Assembly: GCF_000708595.2 (NCBI RefSeq) | Contig: NZ_JARP01000002.1 | Coordinates: 310,001-374,000, forward strand | Length of the DNA: 64,000 bases | Source: Flavobacterium sp. KJJ | Lineage (GTDB): Bacteria > Bacteroidota > Bacteroidia > Flavobacteriales > Flavobacteriaceae | Reading direction: 5' to 3' | Made by a program: the position numbers and the translations under genes | Shown here: positions 8,175 to 17,586 of the stretch, in pieces | How the letters are laid out: every line of letters begins with the position of its first letter | How positions within the stretch are numbered: the first letter of the stretch is position 1 | Notes under the pieces: model-generated | Databases searched by the model: none | Told to the model about the DNA's origin: nothing | The model's input: the letters and a program-made list of their open reading frames with translations, nothing else

Positions 8175-9737
8175 ATGAAATATAAAATATTTAATTATAT
8201 AACCGTTTTCTTTTCTCTTGCAGTTGTAACGACAAGCTGTGTTGAAAATGAAGATTTACTTCAAGTTGACCCAAACGTAGAAACTGCGGGTTCATTTTGG
8301 AAAACAGATCAAGATGCTATTGAAGGTGTAAACGCTGCGTATGGAAGTTTATTGACAGACGGAACTTACATGAGAAGCACGCCATTGCTTTTAGATTTAA
8401 AAGCAGATGATACACGAAGCAACAGCCCTTGGGGTGCAATGTATAATGTCGGACGTTTTAATTCAAACCCAACAGATCCTGCAATTTATGGATGGGCTTA
8501 CGAAACCTATTACCAAGGAATTTATCGTGCCAATCAAGTTCTGGCCAATGTGCCAAATATTCAATTTGAAGACGTAGCGCTTAAAAACAGAATTTTAGGA
8601 CAGGCTTATTTTTTAAGAGGATTGTATTTGTTTCATGCCGTAAACATGTTCAAAAATGTTCCGTTGCCAACAGATATTGCGGTTTATTATCCGCAGAAAA
8701 CAGAAGCTGAAGGATGGGCGCAAGTTATTGCCGATTTTAAAGCTGCTGCAGATTTGTTGCCAACTTCATACGACGGAATTACAGGCATAGATAAAGGTCA
8801 AAAAGGCCGTGCTACAAAAGGTGCTGCTTTAGGATATTTAGGAAAAGCCTATTTGTTTACTAAAGATTTCGCTAATGCAAAAACTGCGTTTAAGCAAGTT
8901 ATAGATTTAGGAGTTTATGCTTTAGTATCAAACTACCGTGATAATTTTACAACTGCAAATGAAAACAATTCTGAGTCTCTTTTTGAAGTACAATTCAGCA
9001 GAGATGCAGGCGGTGTTGATTTAGGTTGGGGCGGTGCTCCCGCTTCTGGATGGGGAAAAACATCAGCTCGTGCTATTACTTATGCGCCAAGAGCTTTTGG
9101 ATGGACAGATGTACAGCCTTCTTGGACATTGTTTAATGAATTTCAGCAGGAAAAAACAAAAACTGGAGCTGTTGATCCTCGTTTAGATGCTACGATTTTC
9201 TACAACAAACCAGGCGGTATGCAATTATACGGTAAAGATTTTGCGACTTTTTACGCAACCAGCCCTGCCGACTTAAATGATATATTTTGTAGAAAATACC
9301 AAAATTCCGATGGTCAATTTGCAGACGAATACGATTGGCGTTCAGGTATTAACGAGCGTTTATTGCGCTATGCAGACATTTTGTTAATGTATGCAGAATG
9401 TTTAAATGAAACAGGAGATACTCCGGGAGCCTATACTTACATTCAAAAAGTAAGAGACAGAGTGGGTCTGCCTGATTTAGCAACGGCAAAACCAGGATTG
9501 ACACAAACCACAATGAGAGAGCAAATTGGTCACGAGAGATTTTTAGAATTTCCTCTTGAAGGACACCGTTTTGATGATATTCGTCGTTGGGGATGGCTGC
9601 AGGATGCTGCAAAACTGGCGTGGTTAAAATCAAGAGATGTTGAGTTTAATTCCTATGCGCCGGGAAGAGAATTTTTTCCAATTCCACAATTGGAAATGGA
9701 TAATAATCCAGGAACAGTTCAGAACAGTAGTTATTAA
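8175..9737 (+). CDS. SusD/RagB-type glycan-binding lipoprotein
   Basis: 520 residues. Lipoprotein signal with TTSC (Cys22), so it is lipid-anchored at the outer membrane. SusD features: the N-terminal segment on an item-by-item helical fold (AGSFWKTDQDAIEGVNAAYG), TPR-like helices (GQAYFLRGLYLFHAV, KGAALGYLGKAYLF) and the C-terminal GHRFDDIRRWG and FFPIPQLEMDNNPG motifs. It caps the SusC barrel and captures arabinan oligosaccharides (inferred from context). Two strong stem-loops follow within 120 bp, before the GH51 gene, so transcript level may drop after this gene. Confidence 0.96.
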   Translation: MKYKIFNYITVFFSLAVVTTSCVENEDLLQVDPNVETAGSFWKTDQDAIEGVNAAYGSLLTDGTYMRSTPLLLDLKADDTRSNSPWGAMYNVGRFNSNPTDPAIYGWAYETYYQGIYRANQVLANVPNIQFEDVALKNRILGQAYFLRGLYLFHAVNMFKNVPLPTDIAVYYPQKTEAEGWAQVIADFKAAADLLPTSYDGITGIDKGQKGRATKGAALGYLGKAYLFTKDFANAKTAFKQVIDLGVYALVSNYRDNFTTANENNSESLFEVQFSRDAGGVDLGWGGAPASGWGKTSARAITYAPRAFGWTDVQPSWTLFNEFQQEKTKTGAVDPRLDATIFYNKPGGMQLYGKDFATFYATSPADLNDIFCRKYQNSDGQFADEYDWRSGINERLLRYADILLMYAECLNETGDTPGAYTYIQKVRDRVGLPDLATAKPGLTQTTMREQIGHERFLEFPLEGHRFDDIRRWGWLQDAAKLAWLKSRDVEFNSYAPGREFFPIPQLEMDNNPGTVQNSSY

Positions 9738-9747
9738 AAAAGTTTTC

Positions 9748-9793
9748 AGTCTCCGTTTTCAGTCTCCATTTTAACTGACTGAAAACGGAGACT
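9748..9793 (+). terminator. Strong stem-loop after susD (attenuator or processing site)
   Basis: Perfect 17-bp inverted repeat (9748-9764 with 9777-9793) with a 12-nt loop. It starts 11 bp after the susD stop. The 3' flank is TTATTAT rather than a clean T-run, so full termination is uncertain; partial termination or 3'-end protection of susCD mRNA is equally possible. Confidence 0.55.
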
Positions 9794-9818
9794 TTATTAT
9801 AAATTAGTAGAATACAAG

Positions 9819-9854
9819 ATATCATGTGAAGGCTTAAGAATCTTCACATGATAT
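9819..9854 (+). other. Second stem-loop between susD and GH51
   Basis: Perfect 13-bp inverted repeat (9819-9831 with 9842-9854) with a 10-nt loop, ending 17 bp before the GH51 ATG. It is distinct in sequence from the hairpin before it. It may be an mRNA stability element, or a DNA site for a regulator given its dyad symmetry. Confidence 0.45.
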
Positions 9855-9871
9855 TATAACATAAACACATT

Positions 9872-11419
9872 ATGAAAAAAGCACTTTTAATTACATTTCT
9901 TATTACTCTTTGTAATCAGGTTAGTTTCGCTCAAAATGAAACTACAGTTGTTAGCATCAAAAATAATGCAGACGCTCCAATCATCAATAAAAATATCTAC
10001 GGGCATTTTGCTGAACATTTAGGACGCTGTATTTATGGTGGTTTTTTTGTGGGAGATACTTCTAAAATACCAAACACAAACGGAGTTAGAAATGATATTA
10101 TTACGGCTTTAAAAGAATTAAAAATTCCAAATTTAAGATGGCCAGGCGGCTGTTTTGCCGATACGTATCACTGGAAAGACGGAATTGGACCAAAAGAACA
10201 AAGACCAACTATTGTAAACAAATGGTGGGGCGGTGTAACGGAAGACAATAGTTTCGGAACGCATGATTTCTTGAACATGTGCGATCTTCTTGGTGCAGAA
10301 CCTTATTTGTCTGGAAATGTTGGGAGCGGAACAGTTCAAGAATTATCAGATTGGGTTCAATATACCAACTTCAGCGGTAAAAGTCCGATGAGTGACTTGC
10401 GTAAAAAGAATGGAAGAACAGAACCTTGGAAAGTAAAATTCTGGGGAATTGGAAATGAAGCTTGGGGTTGTGGAGGAAATATGACAGCAGAATATTATGC
10501 TGGAGAATATAGAAAATTTGCCACTTTCATGTCGGATTGGGAAAATACTGGAGGTATTACGCGTATCGCTTCAGGATCAAACAGTGCCGATTATAATTGG
10601 ACAGAAGTTTTAATGAAAAATATTCCGCTAAATATGTTAGGCGGTGTTGGGGTTCATCATTATGCTGTAATTGACTGGGGTAAAAAAGGCGACGCAGTTA
10701 ATTTTACAGAAGAAGGTTATTTCAAAACTATGAAATCAGCTTTAATAATGGAAGAACTCGTTACCAAACACAGCGCCATCATGGACAAATACGATCCTAA
10801 TAAAAAAGTTGCCATGATGGTTGACGAATGGGGCGGCTGGTACGAAGTAGAAAAAGGAACAAATCCTGGATTTTTGTACCAACAAAATACCATGAGAGAT
10901 GCTGTTTTAGCTGGAGCTACGCTTAATATTTTCAACAATCATGCAGACAGAGTTCGTATGGCAAATTTGGCGCAGTGCGTAAATGTTTTGCAAGCAGTAA
11001 TTCTTACAGACAAAGCTAAAATGATTACTACGCCAACTTACCATGTAATGAAAATGTACAGCGTTCATCAAGATGCGCAATTATTGCCGGTAAGTTTTAA
11101 TTCTCCAAATTATACTTTTAACGGAGAAACACTTCCTGCAGTTTCGGCTTCAGCCTCAAAAGATAAAAGCGGAGCAGTTCATATTTCATTGGTAAATGTT
11201 GATGCAAAAAACAAAAATAAAATTGAGATTGATGTTAAAGATCTTGGCGTTAAAAACTTCACAGGTATTGTTTTAACATCGGCTAAATTACAAGATTACA
11301 ATTCATTCGAAACACCAAATAAAATTGTTCCGACAGTTTTTAAAGGTTTCGAAAATAAAAAAGGAAAACTTGAAATTACGATTCCTCCTTTCTCAGTAGT
11401 TGTTTTAGAAGGAAAATAA
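9872..11419 (+). CDS. GH51 alpha-L-arabinofuranosidase
   Basis: 515 residues with a signal peptide ending near SFAQ (residue 21), so secreted or periplasmic. GH51 features: NIYGHFAEHLGRCIYGG, LRWPGGCFADTYHW, the acid/base segment WGIGNEAWGCGG (Glu196) and the nucleophile segment DEWGGWYEVE (Glu319), with a C-terminal beta-sandwich. Length matches the compact ~500-residue GH51 class that removes alpha-1,2/1,3 arabinosyl branches and cuts arabino-oligosaccharides. The next gene begins 11 bp downstream, so they share a transcript. A second, longer GH51 lies at 17587-19572. Confidence 0.95.
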   Translation: MKKALLITFLITLCNQVSFAQNETTVVSIKNNADAPIINKNIYGHFAEHLGRCIYGGFFVGDTSKIPNTNGVRNDIITALKELKIPNLRWPGGCFADTYHWKDGIGPKEQRPTIVNKWWGGVTEDNSFGTHDFLNMCDLLGAEPYLSGNVGSGTVQELSDWVQYTNFSGKSPMSDLRKKNGRTEPWKVKFWGIGNEAWGCGGNMTAEYYAGEYRKFATFMSDWENTGGITRIASGSNSADYNWTEVLMKNIPLNMLGGVGVHHYAVIDWGKKGDAVNFTEEGYFKTMKSALIMEELVTKHSAIMDKYDPNKKVAMMVDEWGGWYEVEKGTNPGFLYQQNTMRDAVLAGATLNIFNNHADRVRMANLAQCVNVLQAVILTDKAKMITTPTYHVMKMYSVHQDAQLLPVSFNSPNYTFNGETLPAVSASASKDKSGAVHISLVNVDAKNKNKIEIDVKDLGVKNFTGIVLTSAKLQDYNSFETPNKIVPTVFKGFENKKGKLEITIPPFSVVVLEGK

Positions 11420-11430
11420 AATATAGCGAA

Positions 11431-13056
11431 ATGAAAAAATCAAATTCCATTCTGAAAATTGGCTCATACATCGGAGTTTTTTTAGTTGTAGTAATGTCGT
11501 TCAGTTGTTCAAAAGATGATCCTGATACACCTGTAACTCCAGATCCGCCGGTTGTGGTCGATCCGCCAGTGGTTACGCCGGCTTTTCCAGGGCCAACTTA
11601 TGCTGATAATTATACGTCAATTTCAAGTTGGGGAAACAGATCGCAATGGAATTTAGCCAACGTACACGATCCATCAGTAGAAAAATCTGGAGAATATTAT
11701 TATATGTACCAAACTGATGCTTCGTACGGAAATGCACATGAAGGCAACGGACATTTTTTCTACAGAAGATCAAAAGATTTAATCAATTGGGAATTCATGG
11801 GATCTTCAATGACTCAGGCTCCGGCTTGGGTAAAAGATTCGTTGAACAATAAAAGAGCAAGAATGAATCCGGCACTTCCTCCAATTACAAATCCGAGTTA
11901 TGGATATTGGGCTCCTTGCGTTCGAAAAGTCGGAAACAAATTCAGAATGTATTATAGCATTGTTGTAACGAATCCAATTACAGGAACAGATACTAATACA
12001 TCGTGGTCTGAACGGGCTTTTATTGGTTTAGCCGAAACAGATGATTTGGCTTCAAATAATTGGGTTGATAAAGGAATGGTAGTTTGCTCTGAACCAGATG
12101 GCGTAAAAAGTTACGTTCGAAACGGCGGAAACGATTGGGATGCTTATTTTAAATTCAACGCCATCGACCCAAGTTTTATTCAGACTCCAGAAGGCGATCA
12201 GTATTTAATTTACGGTTCATGGCATTCTGGAATTGCAGCTTTAAAACTAGATCCAGCAACCGGAAAACCAGCTAAGTTAAAAACCATTGATGATTACGGA
12301 GTACGAATTGCAGGACGCGGAAACGTCAGTACAAATCGCTGGCAAGCGCTTGAAGGACCAGAAATAATCTATAATCCAGACACTCAATATTATTATTTGT
12401 TTTTGGCTTATGATGAATTATCAGTTGCGTATAATACTCGTGTTGCGCGATCAAAAAATATTCTTGGCCCTTATTTGACAATCAGTGGCAGCAGCATAAC
12501 AACTGGAGCAGATTGTTACCCAATGCTGACACATCCGTACGGATTTAAAAATCATACGGGCTGGGTTGGAATTTCGCATTGTGCAGTTTTTCAAAATCCA
12601 GACACAAAACAATGGTATTATGCTTCGCAGGCTCGTTTGCCAGAAGGTGTGTCGGGAATTAATGTTTCAAACGCAGTTATGATGGGACATGTTCGCGGTA
12701 TTCAATGGACAGAAGATGGCTGGCCGGTTGTTGAAGCAGAACGTTATGCGGGTGTTCCAGCAACCACAATTACCGATGCAAATTTCGTGGGAACTTGGGA
12801 ACAAATTACAATGAATTACCAATACAAAACCATGCAAAAAGCAGGAACAATTTATTTGACTGCCGATAAAAAAGTAAGCGGAGATGCAACAGGAACTTGG
12901 TCGTATGACAGTACAAAAAAAATCTTAACTGTTAATGGCGTAAAATGCAATGTTACCGATGCTTGGGATTGGGAATTAGCAACCAGAAAAGTAACTTTAA
13001 GTTATTCAGGATTAACGGCTTCTGGATTGCCAGTTTGGGGAAAGAAAGTCAATTAG
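11431..13056 (+). CDS. GH43 endo-alpha-1,5-arabinanase-like lipoprotein with C-terminal lipocalin-like domain
   Basis: 541 residues. Lipobox SFSC (Cys26), then a Pro/Val/Asp-rich linker (PDPPVVVDPPVV) that would hold the enzyme off the membrane. GH43 five-blade motifs: VHDPSVEKSGEYYYMY (Asp80 base), NAIDPSFIQT (Asp247) and LEGPEIIYN (Glu309 acid). The last ~100 residues (VGTWEQITMNYQYKTMQ to the end) look like a small beta-barrel domain often found on Bacteroidetes arabinanases. Anchoring and linker suggest a surface endo-acting enzyme that makes the oligosaccharides SusCD imports; the endo mode is inferred. Confidence 0.88.
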   Translation: MKKSNSILKIGSYIGVFLVVVMSFSCSKDDPDTPVTPDPPVVVDPPVVTPAFPGPTYADNYTSISSWGNRSQWNLANVHDPSVEKSGEYYYMYQTDASYGNAHEGNGHFFYRRSKDLINWEFMGSSMTQAPAWVKDSLNNKRARMNPALPPITNPSYGYWAPCVRKVGNKFRMYYSIVVTNPITGTDTNTSWSERAFIGLAETDDLASNNWVDKGMVVCSEPDGVKSYVRNGGNDWDAYFKFNAIDPSFIQTPEGDQYLIYGSWHSGIAALKLDPATGKPAKLKTIDDYGVRIAGRGNVSTNRWQALEGPEIIYNPDTQYYYLFLAYDELSVAYNTRVARSKNILGPYLTISGSSITTGADCYPMLTHPYGFKNHTGWVGISHCAVFQNPDTKQWYYASQARLPEGVSGINVSNAVMMGHVRGIQWTEDGWPVVEAERYAGVPATTITDANFVGTWEQITMNYQYKTMQKAGTIYLTADKKVSGDATGTWSYDSTKKILTVNGVKCNVTDAWDWELATRKVTLSYSGLTASGLPVWGKKVN

Positions 13057-13149
13057 AAGTATCAATTTTTAAATTCCAAATTCCAGACCTTTTTTAAGTG
13101 GATTATTCTTTGTAAGTAATATTCATCAATTAAAGGATTAAAAGAAAGA

Positions 13150-13190
13150 TCTGCTTAATCAGCAAAATCTGCGTAAAAAAAACATTTAAC
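13150..13190. repeat. Flavobacterial intergenic repeat (AATCTGC type)
   Basis: The 165-bp gap between two GH43 genes carries ATCTGCTTAATCAGC and AAATCTGCGTAAAA, a short AT-rich repeat family that recurs at about 17337-17370 and 23930-23990. It also holds the AAATTCCAAATTCCA type near 13070. No protein is encoded. Function unknown. Confidence 0.4.
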
Positions 13191-13221
13191 GCACAGAAAC
13201 TATGTTCTAAAATAAATCACA

Positions 13222-14181
13222 ATGAAAAATACAATTACAAGCCTCTCACTTTTAGTTTTGCTTGCCTTTTGTCAAAAAGTTCAAAGCCAGATTGACCCAG
13301 CAAAATTTAATAATCCAATTATTAAAGATCAATACACAGGCGATCCTGCGGCGTTGGTTTACAAAGACAAAGTGTATTTATATGCCGGTCATGACGAAGC
13401 TGCAAAAGATTTTAATTTTTATAAGATGAACGAATGGGTAGTCTACTCTTCTTCAGACATGAAAAAATGGGAATCGCATCCGGTGCCATTAAAAACAACT
13501 GATTTTGCATGGGCAAAAGGAGATGCATGGGCTTCGCAGGTAATTGAAAGAAACGGAAAATTCTACTGGTATGTAACAGTTTCACACGGAACGATTCATG
13601 GAAAATCAATAGGAATTGCAATTTCTGACAGTCCGACTGGACCTTTTAAAGATGCATTAGGAAAAGCTTTGATTACAAATGATATGACCACACACACCAA
13701 AATAAGCTGGGACGATATTGACCCAACAGTTTATATTGATGATGATGGTCAGGCGTATTTAATCTGGGGAAATACTGTTTGTCATTATGCCAAATTAAAA
13801 GAAAACATGCTTGAATTAGACGGCCCAATTCAGACGATTGATTTACCGCATTTTACAGAAGCACCTTGGATTCACAAACACAAAGGCTGGTATTATTTGT
13901 CGTATGCGTATGAGTTTCCAGAAAAAATCGCCTACGCAATGAGCAAATCAATTACAGGTCCGTGGGAATTTAAAGGAATTTTGAATGAAATTGCCGGCAA
14001 CAGCAACACCAATCATCAATCGATTATAGATTTTAAAGGACAGTCGTATTTCATTTATCACAACGGAGCCACGATTCCAGATGGAGGAAGTTTTAGAAGA
14101 TCTGTTTGTGTCGATAAATTATATTATAACAAAGACGGAACGATGAAAAGAATTATTATGACTTCTGAAGGTATTCAATAG
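13222..14181 (+). CDS. GH43 exo-type arabinosidase/xylosidase-like enzyme
   Basis: 319 residues with a signal peptide (LLVLLAFCQKVQSQ). The compact five-blade propeller shows TGDPAALVYKDKVYLYAG (Asp41 base), WDDIDPTVYIDDD (Asp167) and FTEAPWIHKHKGWYYLSY (Glu213 acid). There is no accessory domain. This form of GH43 is usually an alpha-L-arabinofuranosidase or beta-xylosidase that acts on chain ends or side groups; in this locus arabinofuranosidase is more likely. It lies between two other GH43 genes on the same strand. The exact linkage cannot be told from the sequence. Confidence 0.88.
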   Translation: MKNTITSLSLLVLLAFCQKVQSQIDPAKFNNPIIKDQYTGDPAALVYKDKVYLYAGHDEAAKDFNFYKMNEWVVYSSSDMKKWESHPVPLKTTDFAWAKGDAWASQVIERNGKFYWYVTVSHGTIHGKSIGIAISDSPTGPFKDALGKALITNDMTTHTKISWDDIDPTVYIDDDGQAYLIWGNTVCHYAKLKENMLELDGPIQTIDLPHFTEAPWIHKHKGWYYLSYAYEFPEKIAYAMSKSITGPWEFKGILNEIAGNSNTNHQSIIDFKGQSYFIYHNGATIPDGGSFRRSVCVDKLYYNKDGTMKRIIMTSEGIQ

Positions 14182-14269
14182 TTAGTATTCAGTCACAGTT
14201 TCAGTTTTGCTTATATAATTTAAAAAAGTTTTCAGTCAGCTCAAAACTTAAATTGCTTATATCACTTAT

Positions 14270-15253
14270 ATGGTTTACAAAAAAAACATACAACAAGCGC
14301 TTTCTGTACTAATATTGCTAATTAATTCAGTGTCGTTTGCGCAAGAAATTGTCGTGCACGACCCCGTTGTCATCAAACAAAAAGACACTTATTATTTGTA
14401 TTGTACCGGAAAAGGAATCAGTGTTTTCAGTTCAAAAGATTTAAAAAAATGGAATAAGGAACCACAGGTTTTTACCGAAAAACCCGTTTGGGCAGATGGC
14501 GTTGCAGCCGACTTTAAAAATCATATTTGGGCACCAGATATTTCATTTCATAACAATACTTATTATCTGTATTATTCGGTTTCTGCTTTCGCTAAAAATA
14601 CATCGGCGATTGGCGTAGCGACAAACAAAACCTTAGATTCAAAAGATAAAAATTACAAATGGGTCGATCAGGGAATTGTCATTCAGTCACAACCCAATCG
14701 CGATATGTGGAACGCCATAGATCCGAATTTAATTTTCGATGAAAATAATACACCTTGGCTGTCTTTTGGTTCTTTTTGGGAAGGATTAAAAATGGTAAAA
14801 TTAAATCCGGATTTAAAATCAATTGCACAGCCACAGGAATGGCACACGATCTCGAAACGTAAAAGAACTTTTGAATTAGCAGATTCTGATCCCGGAGATG
14901 GCGCGCTTGAAGCTCCTTTCATTTTTAAGAAAAACGGTTATTACTATCAATTTCTTTCCTGGGACTTATGCTGCCGCGGCGAAAAAAGCACTTATAAAGT
15001 TGTGGTGGGAAGATCAAAAAATGTAACCGGACCTTATGTGGATAAAGAAGGGAAATTACTAACAGAAGGCGGAGGAAGTTTGGTGGTTCAGGGCGACGAA
15101 AATTACTTTGGCGCAGGCCATAACAGCGCTTATACATTTGATGGAAAAGATTATATTTTTTACCACGCTTATGAAAAGAAAACCAATGGAACACCAAGAT
15201 TAATAGTAAAAGAAATGCAATGGGATGCCAATTTATGGCCGATTTTAAAATAG
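14270..15253 (+). CDS. GH43 endo-alpha-1,5-L-arabinanase
   Basis: 327 residues with a signal peptide ending at SFAQ (residue 25). Classic single-domain arabinanase layout: VVHDPVVIKQKDTYYLYCTG (Asp31), HIWAPDISFHNNTYYLYYS, MWNAIDPNLIFDENN (Asp151), GALEAPFIFKKNGYYYQFLS (Glu214) and FGAGHNSAY, which matches the loop that binds the structural metal in this subfamily. It cuts the alpha-1,5-arabinan backbone inside the chain. It lacks a lipobox, so it is probably periplasmic and complements the lipoprotein GH43 at 11431-13056. The next gene begins 13 bp downstream. Confidence 0.92.
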   Translation: MVYKKNIQQALSVLILLINSVSFAQEIVVHDPVVIKQKDTYYLYCTGKGISVFSSKDLKKWNKEPQVFTEKPVWADGVAADFKNHIWAPDISFHNNTYYLYYSVSAFAKNTSAIGVATNKTLDSKDKNYKWVDQGIVIQSQPNRDMWNAIDPNLIFDENNTPWLSFGSFWEGLKMVKLNPDLKSIAQPQEWHTISKRKRTFELADSDPGDGALEAPFIFKKNGYYYQFLSWDLCCRGEKSTYKVVVGRSKNVTGPYVDKEGKLLTEGGGSLVVQGDENYFGAGHNSAYTFDGKDYIFYHAYEKKTNGTPRLIVKEMQWDANLWPILK

Positions 15254-15266
15254 AATAATTAATACA

Positions 15267-17252
15267 ATGAAAAAATATAATTTTCCAATTTTAACGATTT
15301 TCATGTCACTGCTCATTTTGATTTCCTGCAAAGAAACCAGAAATGATGTAGTGCAATCGAGTGATAAAACTTCTGCTCTAAAAGCGGGTTACGAAATTGA
15401 ACCAGTCAACATTCAAAATGTAAAATTGACAGATTCTTTTTGGTTGCCGATTATCAAAAGAGTACAGGAAATTACGATTGCCTACGCCATTCAAAAATGT
15501 AATGAAGAAGGCCGTTTTGAGAATTTTTTAATTGCCGGAAAACAAAAAACAGGAGAAGTTCGAGGACAAATGCCTTTTGATGATACTGATGTTTATAAAA
15601 TTATCGAAGGCGCTTCGAATACTTTAATCAGCGCACCAAATCCTAAACTGGATCGCGTTTTAGATTCGTTAATTGCCATTGTAAAAATTGGTCAGGAAAA
15701 AGACGGCTATTTAACGACTTGGCGAACTATAAATCCGGCGAAACCACCCGCGCCGTGGGTTCCGGTTATTGAAGGAAAACGTTGGGAATCTTTACAAATC
15801 AGTCATGAATGTTACAATGCAGGGCATTTAATTGAAGCGGCTGTGGTACATTATGAAGCGACGGGAAAAAGAAATTTTTTGGATATCGCGATCAAAAATG
15901 CAGACTTATTAGTCAGAACTTTTGGCGATGGTCCGGGTCAGGTAAAAGGAGTTCCAGGACATCAAATCGTAGAAACAGGCTTGATCAAATTGTATCAAAT
16001 TACGGGAAAAGAAGATTATTTGAAACTGGCAAAATACTATTTAGACAATCGCGGAAACCCGAATAATCATAAATTATATGGCGAATATGCACAAGATCAT
16101 ATTCCGGTTGTACAGCAAAATGAAGTTGTAGGGCACGCCGTGAGAGCGGTTTATATGTATGCAGGAATGACCGATATTGCTGCAATGACAAAAGATAAAG
16201 GTTATACGGATGCCATAAATAATTTGTGGACCAATATGGTCAATAAAAAAATGTACATCACTGGCGGAATCGGATCAAGACACGATGGAGAAGCTTTTGG
16301 AAATAATTACGAATTGCCAAATTTAACCGCATATAACGAAACCTGTGCTGCCATTGGAGATGTGTATTGGAATCACAGACTGCACAATTTAACCGGAAAA
16401 TCGCAATATTTTGATGTCATCGAAAGAACAATGTACAACGGATTAATTTCTGGAATTTCATTAGACGGAAAAGAATTTTTCTACCCAAATGCGTTAGAAT
16501 CTGATGGAATTTTTAAATCAAATAGAGGATCCTGCACACGTCAGGCTTGGTTTGACTGTTCGTGTTGTCCAACCAATTTAATTCGATTTGTACCTTCAAT
16601 TCCGGGGCTTATTTATTCAAAATCTCAAGATGTTTTATATGTGAATTTGTATGCTTCAAACAATGCTTCTTTCACTTTAGGAAAAACTGATTTGAAGATT
16701 TCGCAGCAAACTGGATATCCTTGGAATGGAAAAGTTGTAATCTCTGTTGATCCAAAAAAAGAAGGTCAATTTACAATTAAACTTCGCGTTCCGGGCTGGG
16801 CAAGAAATGAAGTTTTGCCAGGCGATTTATACAGTTATAAAAAAGCTTCGACTCAAAAAACAACTATTAATTTGAATGGAGAGATATTGGAAATTCAACC
16901 AGAAAATGGCTATTTCACAATTAAAAGAAATTGGAAAAAAGGAGATAAAATCAACCTCAATTTTCCAATGGAAGTTCAGGAAGTTGAAACAAATTTAAAA
17001 GTAGAAACCAATAAAAATAAAGTTTCATTAGAATACGGACCAATAGTTTACGCAGTAGAAGAAATTGATAATAAAAACAATTTTGATAAAATAAATGTAA
17101 GCGTCGGAGATATTTTCCAAGTAAAAAAAGAAGCCAATTTACTAAATGGCGTAAACGTGATTGAGAATTCAAAATTCAAAGCAATTCCATATTACAGCTG
17201 GTCAAACCGAGGCGTAGGGAAAATGAAAGTTTGGTTAGATTATGAGAATTGA
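15267..17252 (+). CDS. GH127/GH146-type beta-L-arabinofuranosidase lipoprotein (DUF1680)
   Basis: 661 residues. Lipobox LISC (Cys21). The (alpha/alpha)6 domain carries MPFDDTDVYKIIEG, GHLIEAAVVHYEATGK, ITGGIGSRHDGEAFG and the metal/nucleophile set of this clan: Glu358-x-Cys360 in YNETCAAIG and Cys433-Cys434 in CSCCPTNLIRF. In characterised enzymes these residues bind zinc and one Cys is the nucleophile. Related Bacteroides enzymes remove beta-L-arabinofuranose caps from RG-I arabinan, which fits here. It is the last enzyme of the susC run; a 334-bp gap follows. Confidence 0.92.
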   Translation: MKKYNFPILTIFMSLLILISCKETRNDVVQSSDKTSALKAGYEIEPVNIQNVKLTDSFWLPIIKRVQEITIAYAIQKCNEEGRFENFLIAGKQKTGEVRGQMPFDDTDVYKIIEGASNTLISAPNPKLDRVLDSLIAIVKIGQEKDGYLTTWRTINPAKPPAPWVPVIEGKRWESLQISHECYNAGHLIEAAVVHYEATGKRNFLDIAIKNADLLVRTFGDGPGQVKGVPGHQIVETGLIKLYQITGKEDYLKLAKYYLDNRGNPNNHKLYGEYAQDHIPVVQQNEVVGHAVRAVYMYAGMTDIAAMTKDKGYTDAINNLWTNMVNKKMYITGGIGSRHDGEAFGNNYELPNLTAYNETCAAIGDVYWNHRLHNLTGKSQYFDVIERTMYNGLISGISLDGKEFFYPNALESDGIFKSNRGSCTRQAWFDCSCCPTNLIRFVPSIPGLIYSKSQDVLYVNLYASNNASFTLGKTDLKISQQTGYPWNGKVVISVDPKKEGQFTIKLRVPGWARNEVLPGDLYSYKKASTQKTTINLNGEILEIQPENGYFTIKRNWKKGDKINLNFPMEVQEVETNLKVETNKNKVSLEYGPIVYAVEEIDNKNNFDKINVSVGDIFQVKKEANLLNGVNVIENSKFKAIPYYSWSNRGVGKMKVWLDYEN

Positions 17253-17378
17253 GAAGATAGATTATAGAATAAAGAGAATAGAGCCAAGAAGAAAGAATCA
17301 AGATTTTCTCTGAATTAAGGATTAGAAAGATTAGAAAATAAATCTACCTAATCTGCAAAATCTGCGAGAAACAAAATT

Positions 17379-17505
17379 TTAACACAGAGAAACATAAATT
17401 AAAAAAAGAGAATCAAACAAATCTAGATTTGCACACATAGCTATGTTTGTTTATATAAATGAAATGCCTTTTTAAGAAAACAAATTCTATGTTTCTATGT
17501 GTTAA
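17379..17505. repeat. Imperfect inverted repeat in the gap between GH127 and the second GH51
   Basis: The 334-bp gap 17253-17586 contains no gene. Its main feature is an 18-bp inverted repeat, 17379-17396 with 17488-17505 (17 of 18 pairs), built on TTAACACA and GAAACATA. Inside is a smaller dyad around CACACATAGCTATGTTTG. The AATCTGC repeat type lies just before it. Near 17540 TTTTATTTG is a weak -7-like box for the next gene. Confidence 0.45.
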
Positions 17506-17586
17506 AAATAAATTCAAAGTTTAGAAAATAAAAACCCGTTTTATTTGCATCATAACTATACCAGATAAAACAAAATTTAAATAAAA

